From assembly GCA_035260545.1 (NCBI GenBank), contig DATFUZ010000109.1:1-21423 (forward strand): a stretch of 21,423 bases of DNA, read 5' to 3'. Below, piece by piece: positions 8,920 to 14,376 of this stretch. Numbering within the stretch: the first letter of the stretch is position 1; each line of letters begins with the position of its first letter. The notes below the pieces were generated by a model. It did no database searches. It was given only the letters and a program-made list of their open reading frames with translations, and had not been told where the DNA came from. Made by a program: the position numbers and the translations under genes. The stretch comes from DATDDB01 sp035260545. Its GTDB lineage: Bacteria > Pseudomonadota > Gammaproteobacteria > Burkholderiales > Gallionellaceae.

Positions 8920-9818
8920 ACACGCGTGCTGGCACCGGCGTGGGCCGGTGGCTCGGGGCCGGTCTGCTGGTCCTGGTCGGCGCGCTGCTTATGGGCTGCG
9001 ATGACGACGCGTTCTATCGTCCGGACCGCTTTCCATATGCCACGCCTGCGCATTTTCACCAGAAGTACGAGGACGTGTATTTCGCGTCACGCGATGGCAC
9101 GCGGCTGCATGGCTGGTTCGTGCGCGCGCAGGGCGAGCCCAAGGCGACCATCGTGTACTTTCAGGGCAATACCAAGAACATAGCGGCCAATTATTCCTAT
9201 GTCGATTGGTTGCCGCCCGCGGGATACAACGTGTTTGCCTTTGACTACCGCGGCTACGGCGAGTCGGAGGGCAGGCCGGACCGGCAGGGCGTGCACGATG
9301 ATGCCCTTGCCGCGCTGGATTATATCGCCGCGCGCAAGGACGCCGGCACGGACAATCTCGTTATCCTGGGGCAGAGCCTGGGGGGTGCGGTCGCCATCGT
9401 CGCCGCCACCGAACGCAAGCAGCACATTCGGGCGGTGATCATCGAGTCCGCCTTCAGCTCCTATCGCGCCATTGCGCGCGACCGGGTCAGTGTGGTGCCG
9501 CTGCTCGGACCGCTGATGTACTCCCTGTTTCCGCCGCCCCCGGGATATGACCCGATCGAGTATGTCGGGAAGATTTCTCCTGTCCCTGTCCTGCTCATCG
9601 ACGGCACGGCTGACAGCGTGGTTCCCTTTGCGCACAGCGAGCAACTTTACAAGGCGGCGGGCAGTCCGAAGGAACTTGTGGTGCTGCAGGGTGGGAACCA
9701 CGTCGAGGCATTTTCGCGCTTCCTGCCGCAGATCCGGCCCATCGTGCTCCGCTTCCTGCAGGAGGCGCTGAGCGGAAAACCTGCGATCCAGGATGGGATC
9801 ATCACGGTTTCCCCTTGA
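8916..9818 (+). CDS. Lipoprotein alpha/beta hydrolase (BEM46/ABHD-like)
   Basis: A 300-residue protein. GTG 8916 overlaps the TGA of the PAS-GGDEF gene in a GTGA arrangement, which implies translational coupling; TTG 8898 would only lengthen the N-terminus. The N-terminal signal ends in the lipobox LMGC with Cys28. The residues after Cys28 are DDD, which by the E. coli +2 rule would favour retention in the inner membrane. The hydrolase core shows the oxyanion region YFQGN (81-85), the nucleophile elbow GQSLGG with Ser154, acid Asp233 in DGTADSVVP, and His262 in GGNHVE, so the catalytic triad is complete. The family includes esterases and lipases; the substrate is unknown. Confidence 0.88.
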   Translation: MNTRAGTGVGRWLGAGLLVLVGALLMGCDDDAFYRPDRFPYATPAHFHQKYEDVYFASRDGTRLHGWFVRAQGEPKATIVYFQGNTKNIAANYSYVDWLPPAGYNVFAFDYRGYGESEGRPDRQGVHDDALAALDYIAARKDAGTDNLVILGQSLGGAVAIVAATERKQHIRAVIIESAFSSYRAIARDRVSVVPLLGPLMYSLFPPPPGYDPIEYVGKISPVPVLLIDGTADSVVPFAHSEQLYKAAGSPKELVVLQGGNHVEAFSRFLPQIRPIVLRFLQEALSGKPAIQDGIITVSP

Positions 9819-9842
9819 CTCTGCGCAATTTTTCTATATAAT
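9815..9842 (+). promoter_or_regulatory. Sigma-70 promoter of the rpsF operon
   Basis: The -35 TTGACT (9815-9820) and -10 TATAAT (9837-9842) are 16 bp apart, near consensus, and precede the ribosomal protein operon. Transcription would start near 9849, giving a leader of about 62 nt. The -35 overlaps the stop codon of the hydrolase gene. Confidence 0.85.
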
Positions 9843-9862
9843 TCCGCCTCTTTTGCAACCTT

Positions 9863-9889
9863 GCTCCACCGTTACGCATGACGGGGGGC
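9863..9889 (+). promoter_or_regulatory. Hairpin in the rpsF leader, candidate S6:S18 autoregulatory element
   Basis: The leader can fold as GCTCC-A-CCGT, an 8-nt loop, then ACGG-GGGGC: a nine-pair stem with one bulged A (one pair is G-U). Many bacteria carry in the rpsF leader a stem with a CCG element that mimics the rRNA site of the S6:S18 complex and allows feedback control. The position and the CCG agree with that, but I cannot confirm the consensus structure. The ribosome binding site AAGGAG follows 10 nt later (9900-9905). Confidence 0.4.
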
Positions 9890-9910
9890 TGTAATCCATA
9901 AGGAGACCAC

Positions 9911-10312
9911 ATGCGACATTACGAGATTGTATTTATCGTACATCCAGACCAGAGCGAGCAGGTGCCCGCCATGGTCGAGCGTTACCGTACCCTGGTGACG
10001 TCCAAGAAGGGCGCGATCCATCGCCCCGAAGACTGGGGCCGCCGTCAGATGGCCTATCCCATCCAGAAGGTGCACAAAGCCCATTACGTGCTGATGAACA
10101 TCGAGTGCGACCAGGAGACTCTGGACGAGCTGGAGCACGCTTTCCGCTTCAACGACGCCGTGCTGCGCCACCTGACCATCAAGACCAAGGCCGCGGTGAC
10201 CGCGCCTTCCGCGATGATGAAGGAAGAGAAGTCGCGCTCGCTGACCGGCGAGGCTGCTGAAGGCGGCAAGGAAGCCGCGGCGCCCGCGGCTGCGGAGTCG
10301 GCCGGCGCGTGA
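9911..10312 (+). CDS. rpsF: 30S ribosomal protein S6
   Basis: A 133-residue S6 with the family start MRHYEIVFIVHPDQSEQVP and the GAIHRPEDWGRRQMAYPI block that packs against S18. The tail after about residue 100 is alanine- and glutamate-rich and variable, as is common. AAGGAG lies 5 nt before ATG 9911. It is the first gene of the rpsF-priB-rpsR-rplI operon, and its stop overlaps the GTG start of priB. Confidence 0.97.
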   Translation: MRHYEIVFIVHPDQSEQVPAMVERYRTLVTSKKGAIHRPEDWGRRQMAYPIQKVHKAHYVLMNIECDQETLDELEHAFRFNDAVLRHLTIKTKAAVTAPSAMMKEEKSRSLTGEAAEGGKEAAAPAAAESAGA

Positions 10313-10614
10313 GCGGGGCGGGTTGCAACCGGCTGGTGATCGCCGGGCAACTCGTTGAGCTGGATACGCTGCGCTACACCCCCGCCGGGGTGGCGCGGCT
10401 GGAAATGAAGATCCGTCATGTCTCCACCCAGGTGGAGGCAGGCACCGAGCGTCAGGTGCAGTGCGAAATCACCGCATTGGCGCTGGGCGAAGCGGCCCGG
10501 CAGGCAGCCCCGCTGCAAACCGGGCAGCAGGTCAAGGTGCAGGGATTTCTGGCTCAGCGCAGTATGCGCAGCACGCAACTCGTTTTGCATATCGAAAAGA
10601 TCAAACTGGAATAG
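10309..10614 (+). CDS. priB: Primosomal replication protein N (PriB)
   Basis: A 101-residue single-stranded DNA-binding OB-fold protein that helps PriA restart stalled forks. It has the PriB layout: an N-terminal NRLVIAGQL strand, then YTPAGVARLEMKIRH, VQCEITALALGEAA and VKVQGFLAQRSMRSTQLVLHI. GTG 10309 overlaps the rpsF stop (GTGA), so translation is probably coupled. Its position between rpsF and rpsR is the conserved one in beta- and gammaproteobacteria and helps place the organism. Confidence 0.94.
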   Translation: MSGAGCNRLVIAGQLVELDTLRYTPAGVARLEMKIRHVSTQVEAGTERQVQCEITALALGEAARQAAPLQTGQQVKVQGFLAQRSMRSTQLVLHIEKIKLE

Positions 10615-10625
10615 GAAGAAATATC

Positions 10626-10901
10626 ATGGCTCGTATGACTGGTGGCAAGAAGAAGGACGACAAGAAGCGCGGACCCTCGCGGCAGCTGTTCAAGCGCCGC
10701 AAGTTCTGCCGCTTCACCGCGGAAAAGATCGCGGAAGTGGACTACAAGGACCTGAACATCCTGAAGGATTTCATCACCGAGAACGGCAAGGTAATCCCGG
10801 CCCGCATTACCGGCACCAAGGCGCGCTACCAGCGCCAGCTGGGCACAGCGATCGAGCGCGCGCGTTTCCTGGCCCTGCTGCCCTACACCGATTTGCACTA
10901 A
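10626..10901 (+). CDS. rpsR: 30S ribosomal protein S18
   Basis: A 91-residue protein whose core KFCRFTAEKIAEVDYKDLN and ITGTKARYQRQL are diagnostic of S18. S18 pairs with S6 on the platform of the small subunit. The basic N-terminus (GGKKKDDKKRG) is an extension relative to the 75-residue E. coli protein. The start is ATG 10626 with AGGAAG upstream; longer starts in this frame lie within priB and are not credible. Confidence 0.97.
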   Translation: MARMTGGKKKDDKKRGPSRQLFKRRKFCRFTAEKIAEVDYKDLNILKDFITENGKVIPARITGTKARYQRQLGTAIERARFLALLPYTDLH

Positions 10902-10911
10902 GGAGCAGAAC

Positions 10912-11364
10912 ATGCAAGTTATCCTGATGGAAAAAGTGGTGAACCTGGGAAAACTGGGTGACGTGGTCAAGGTTAAGAACGGATATGCCCGCAACTACCT
11001 GATCCCGACCGGCCGCGCCAAGCGCGCCACCGAGGCCGCCGTGGCCGAATTCGCCGCGCGCCGCGCCGAGCTGGAAGCCGCTGAAGCCGCCAAGCTGGCC
11101 GATGCGCAGGGCCGTGCCGAGAAGCTGAACGGCGTGACCGTGAAGATCGAGCAGATGGCCGGCGTGGACGGCAAGCTGTTCGGCTCCGTGACCAATGCAG
11201 ACATTGCGGCTGCGCTGGCGAAGCAGGGCTTCACCGTGGAAAAAGGCCAGGTGCGCCTGCCTGGCGGTCCGGTAAAGCAGACCGGCGACTACGCGGTAGA
11301 GGTTGCACTGCATGCAGACGTGGTGGCGAACCTGAATCTGGCCGTGGTGCCTGTTGCCGCTTAA
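10912..11364 (+). CDS. rplI: 50S ribosomal protein L9
   Basis: A 150-residue L9. The N-terminal domain (MQVILMEKVVNLGKLGDVV, then VKNGYARNYLIP) carries the signature. It is followed by the long alanine-rich connecting helix and the C-terminal domain with DGKLFGSVTNADIA. AAGGAG lies 5 nt before ATG 10912, and the gene is 10 bp from rpsR. It is the last gene of the operon before a strong terminator. Confidence 0.97.
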   Translation: MQVILMEKVVNLGKLGDVVKVKNGYARNYLIPTGRAKRATEAAVAEFAARRAELEAAEAAKLADAQGRAEKLNGVTVKIEQMAGVDGKLFGSVTNADIAAALAKQGFTVEKGQVRLPGGPVKQTGDYAVEVALHADVVANLNLAVVPVAA

Positions 11365-11386
11365 CTCACTGTAAGCATTGCAGTAA

Positions 11387-11418
11387 AAAATGGGCTGCTT
11401 CGGCAGCCCATTTTGTTT
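11387..11418 (+). terminator. Intrinsic terminator after rplI
   Basis: A 12-bp perfect stem, AAAATGGGCTGC / GCAGCCCATTTT, closed by a TTCG tetraloop (11399-11402) and followed by a T-rich tail. The flanking A and T runs make it a plausible bidirectional terminator. It separates the ribosomal operon from dnaB. Confidence 0.93.
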
Positions 11419-11450
11419 AGAATTTCATTCCGCACATATCTGTTCTTGCC

Positions 11451-12839
11451 ATGCAAAACCTATCTGTCATCGGTTCCGATCCCCAGCTTGATGCCATCAA
11501 GCTGCCGCCGCATTCGGTGGAGGCCGAGCAGTCGGTGCTGGGGGGCATGCTGCTGGATGCCACGGCCTGGGACAGGGTCGCGGACCTCATCGGCGAGCCG
11601 GATTTCTACCGCAACGAGCACCGCCTGATCTACAAGCACATCGAGCGCCTGTCCGACATGGCCAAGCCGGTGGACGTAATCACCGTGGCCGAATCGCTGG
11701 AAAGCAACAACGAGCTGGAAAAGGCGGGCGGGCTGTCCTACCTGGGCTCGCTGGCGCAGAACGTGCCTTCGTCGGCCAACATCCGCCGTTATGCCGAGAT
11801 CGTGCGCGAGCGCGCCATCATGCGCAAGCTGGCCGAAGTGGGCAGCGAGATCGCGACCAGCGCCTTCAACCCCGCCGGACGCGATGCCGACCAGTTGCTG
11901 GACGAGGCCGAGAGCCGGGTGTTCGAGATCGCGGAGCAGGGCGAGCGCGGCCGCGCGGGCTTCATCTCCATGCCGCCGCTGCTCACCCAGGTGGTGGAGC
12001 GCATCGAGACTCTCTACGGCCGCGATGATCCAGGCGCCGTCACCGGGGTGGCTACCGGCTTTTCCGACCTCGACGAGAAGACATCGGGTCTGCAGCCCGG
12101 AGACCTGGTCATCGTGGCAGGCCGCCCCTCCATGGGCAAGACCGCGTTTTCCATCAACATCGCCGAGAACGTCGCGCTGGACAGCAACAAGGCCGTGGCC
12201 ATCTTCTCCATGGAAATGGGCGGTGCGCAGCTCGCGATGCGTATGATAGGCTCGGTCGGCCGCCTCAATCAGCACAACCTGCGCACCGGCCAGTTGCAGG
12301 ATGAGGACTGGGCGCGCATGACCCACGCCCTGGGCCGCCTGAACGAAGCGCCCATCTTCATCGACGAGACCGCCGGCCTCAACTCGCTGGAACTGCGCTC
12401 CCGCGCGCGCCGCCTGCACCGCCAGAACGGCGGGCTGGGCCTGATCGTCGTGGACTACCTGCAACTGATGACCGCGCCGGCCAGCCGCGCCAGCGAAAAC
12501 CGCGCGACCGAGATCTCCGATATCTCGCGCTCGCTCAAGGCGTTGGCCAAGGAGTTGCAAGTGCCGGTGATCGCGCTCTCCCAGCTCAACCGCAGCCTGG
12601 AACAGCGCCCCAACAAGCGCCCGGTCATGTCCGACCTGCGCGAATCCGGCGCCATCGAGCAGGACGCCGACCTGATCCTCTTCATCTACCGCGACGAAGT
12701 GTACAATGCCGACAGCCCTGACAAGGGCAAGGCCGAGATCATCATCGGCAAGCAGCGTAACGGCCCCATCGGCATGGTGTCGCTGGTGTTCCGCGGCGAG
12801 TACACGCGCTTCGAGAACTACGCGGCGACCGGCTACTGA
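11451..12839 (+). CDS. dnaB: Replicative DNA helicase DnaB
   Basis: A 462-residue hexameric replicative helicase. The N-terminal domain begins with PPHSVEAEQSVLGGMLLD. The RecA-like C-domain has Walker A GRPSMGKT (224-231), Walker B LGLIVVDYLQLM (~329-340), and SDLRESGAIEQDAD. No intein interrupts it. The start is ATG 11451. There is no good Shine-Dalgarno sequence, and a TAGAAT -10-like hexamer at 11418-11423 directly after the terminator would give a leader of only about 20 nt. The position after rplI is the conserved one. The usual downstream neighbours in many proteobacteria (alr, radA) are absent, and accessory DNA starts here. Confidence 0.97.
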   Translation: MQNLSVIGSDPQLDAIKLPPHSVEAEQSVLGGMLLDATAWDRVADLIGEPDFYRNEHRLIYKHIERLSDMAKPVDVITVAESLESNNELEKAGGLSYLGSLAQNVPSSANIRRYAEIVRERAIMRKLAEVGSEIATSAFNPAGRDADQLLDEAESRVFEIAEQGERGRAGFISMPPLLTQVVERIETLYGRDDPGAVTGVATGFSDLDEKTSGLQPGDLVIVAGRPSMGKTAFSINIAENVALDSNKAVAIFSMEMGGAQLAMRMIGSVGRLNQHNLRTGQLQDEDWARMTHALGRLNEAPIFIDETAGLNSLELRSRARRLHRQNGGLGLIVVDYLQLMTAPASRASENRATEISDISRSLKALAKELQVPVIALSQLNRSLEQRPNKRPVMSDLRESGAIEQDADLILFIYRDEVYNADSPDKGKAEIIIGKQRNGPIGMVSLVFRGEYTRFENYAATGY

Positions 12840-13439
12840 GTGCCGGCGCGCGCATACAGTCGCCATCAGGATCTTGCGCCGAGCGGGGCCGTTTCGCGTA
12901 CTAGCAGCCTTTGCCTGATGTCACCTGTGATGTGGGTTGGTAAAATGCGCTAAGGCGGCTGTATTCGAAGATTTGTTACGACGCCATTTTCCAGCCAGCA
13001 CGGGGTCGCTGGTGAAGCTTCCGCCCAACCCAAGCGCAGTGGCCTGCACGACAACGTTAAGGGCCGCATTGAATCGTTCCCCCGGTACTACGAAGCACAA
13101 GATGAGAGGAGCCCCCGCTCGCGCAACTCAACGCCCATGCGTACGCGCAGGAAGCGGATATTCTCATCTCCCCAAGGGCAGATGGAACATTTGCCACATG
13201 AAGGCAGGCACGTGGCGCAGCGGGTGCAAGGGTAGATCGCGCGGGAAGTGATATTCTTAGGCTGGTAACTGGTTGTACAGTGTACAGCCGCCACAGAAGA
13301 CCGGTAGTTAGATGACTTCATGAAGCTGTTGAGAAGATGTGCCGTTGTGACCTCATGAGCGCCTCGTCTGGGCATTACTTCGGGTCACGGGCTTCGGCAG
13401 GTTACGCAGGAGCTCCCGCTCGTATGCATGATGAATATG
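12840..13439 (+). other. Long gap without a convincing gene, left edge of the accessory block
   Basis: I see no gene I can support here. A frame on the plus strand is open from 12954 to 13235 (about 93 codons) but has no start codon in its first two thirds, and its predicted protein is basic and unremarkable. Overlapping minus-strand frames are cysteine-rich without a known pattern. A dyad with TGTACA repeats lies at 13271-13289. There is no transposase and no clear terminator after dnaB. Base composition becomes less GC-rich toward the right, so this is probably the junction between core genome and acquired DNA, perhaps with gene remnants. Confidence 0.5.
13271..13289. promoter_or_regulatory. 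Inverted repeat with paired TGTACA motifs
   Basis: GGTTGTACAGTGTACAGCC is a 19-bp dyad with one mismatched pair, centred on G13280. It also reads as two TGTACA copies separated by one base. It lies about 160 bp upstream of the first lux-box-like repeat. It looks like an operator for a dimeric regulator, but I cannot assign one. Confidence 0.35.
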
Positions 13440-13459
13440 ACCTGTCAACTTTGACAGGT
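13440..13459 (+). promoter_or_regulatory. lux-box-like operator 1, upstream of the secretin operon
   Basis: ACCTGTCAACTTTGACAGGT is a 20-bp inverted repeat in which nine of ten base pairs are symmetric. The classical lux box of Vibrio fischeri, ACCTGTAGGATCGTACAGGT, has the same length and identical outer hexamers. A -10-like TAGCAT (13481-13486) begins 21 nt after the repeat, which places the repeat centre about 43 bp before the predicted start near 13493, where LuxR-type activators bind. A further copy of TGACAGGT follows at 13459-13466. The nearest downstream gene is the GspC/PilP-like gene at 13723. Binding by a LuxR homologue is inference. Confidence 0.65.
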
Positions 13460-13722
13460 GACAGGTCGTGCTTGATCAAATAGCATCACAAAATTTATAA
13501 GTTACCGCGGCTTCTCTGTATGACTTGAGGGAGCAGTCGGCACGTTATTGTTCGCGCCGTTCAAGGCGGGGGTGGGTGGACATGATGGTCTTCATTGCGA
13601 CGCTTTTTGGCTAGATTGTGCGTTTTATTAGGCGCGATGTTCGGCCACCGCAGAGAATGCTCATTCCGTATTATTTAAGTGCCGGACCTGATAAATTTTC
13701 GGGTGAAGTGGAATCTACCTGA
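13460..13722 (+). other. Long leader of the secretin operon
   Basis: About 230 nt lie between the predicted start near 13493 and GTG 13723. Two very short frames stand behind purine-rich sequence: 13582-13614 (10 codons, start ATG ATG) and 13637-13678 (13 codons). Neither can be called a gene. A second -10-like TATTAT is at 13669-13674 without a good -35. No riboswitch or terminator hairpin is recognised. Confidence 0.35.
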
Positions 13723-14373
13723 GTGCCTGGATTGGATAGAAAGCGGAAATTGGTCGTTGCATCGGCGATTGTCGCGACGGCTGTTGTTGTCGCGTCAACA
13801 GCTTTCAATCGTGGGAAACATGCGTCCGGTGATGTTGTGGCTCCGGTTATCAGGTCGCGTCCGCATGCCGCGAAGGCGTCCCCAACGCGGGAGGGCCCTC
13901 AAAGCGCCGGGGTTTTTGACTTGAAGTCTCTGCGAAATGTTGGACCCATGAAGGTCCACGTCAGCAGCTTGATGCAGCCGAAATCCTGGTACGTACCGCC
14001 GCCGCCACCTCCGCCTCCTAAGGTTGTCACGGCGCCGCTCCCGCCTCAGCCGCCGAGTCCACCGCCAATGCCGTATACCTACATAGGCAAGATGATTGAT
14101 GGCAAGAAGGTTCTGGTGTTTCTTTTGAGAAACGATGTTCAGTATGTTGCTCAGGTTAATGACGTGCTCGATGGCACATACCGGATTGAGAAGATCTCGG
14201 GCGACGACGTGGTAATGACTTATATGCCCATGAATGCTCAGCAGACTCTCGCGCTTACCCGGAATGGCGCAGCCAGCGGTGCGTCCGGCTTCCCGGCGGT
14301 CGGCGGCGTAGCGGCCGCTCCGAAACTGCCCGGCATGCCCCCTCGCCAAAATTTTATGCCTTTCGCGAAGTAA
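13723..14373 (+). CDS. GspC/PilP-like inner-membrane component of a type II secretion-like system
   Basis: A 216-residue protein. One N-terminal membrane helix (~10-27) is followed by a periplasmic linker, a proline-rich spacer (~88-116 with eight consecutive prolines), and a small beta domain (~117-178: YTYIGKMIDGKKVLVFLL, then DVLDGTYRIEKISGDDVVMTYMP). The order helix, Pro-rich linker, HR/PilP-like beta domain is that of proteins that connect the inner-membrane platform to the secretin. The strand pattern F-L...V..GD.L...Y.I..I....V.. fits the PilP/GspC homology region. GTG 13723 follows an in-frame stop directly, so it is the most upstream start; TTG 13732 is an alternative. It ends 3 bp before the secretin gene. 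A TonB-like role is less likely. Confidence 0.65.
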   Translation: MPGLDRKRKLVVASAIVATAVVVASTAFNRGKHASGDVVAPVIRSRPHAAKASPTREGPQSAGVFDLKSLRNVGPMKVHVSSLMQPKSWYVPPPPPPPPKVVTAPLPPQPPSPPPMPYTYIGKMIDGKKVLVFLLRNDVQYVAQVNDVLDGTYRIEKISGDDVVMTYMPMNAQQTLALTRNGAASGASGFPAVGGVAAAPKLPGMPPRQNFMPFAK

Positions 14374-14376
14374 GAA

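Noticed and set aside
11460..12866. Minus-strand open frame of 468 codons opposite dnaB
   Set aside because: An antisense frame produced by high GC; dnaB on the plus strand is certain.
12920..12928. Third lux-box-like site (GTCACCTGT)
   Set aside because: Only the left half is present; the sequence 8 nt later does not contain ACAGGT, so it is a half-site that can occur by chance.
12911..12946. Promoter with TTGCCT and TAAAAT after dnaB
   Set aside because: The spacing of 24 bp is too long and no gene follows.
13088..13375. Cysteine-rich minus-strand frame as a zinc-binding small protein
   Set aside because: The CxxC-like spacing is irregular, there is no ribosome binding site, and the overlapping plus-strand frame is equally open.
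13355..13483. 42-codon frame that runs through operator 1
   Set aside because: No ribosome binding site or recognisable features, and it overlaps the better supported regulatory repeat.
13539..13557. Sigma-54 promoter (GGCACG element)
   Set aside because: The -24 element looks right, but no GC lies at the required 10-nt distance, so the -12 element is missing.
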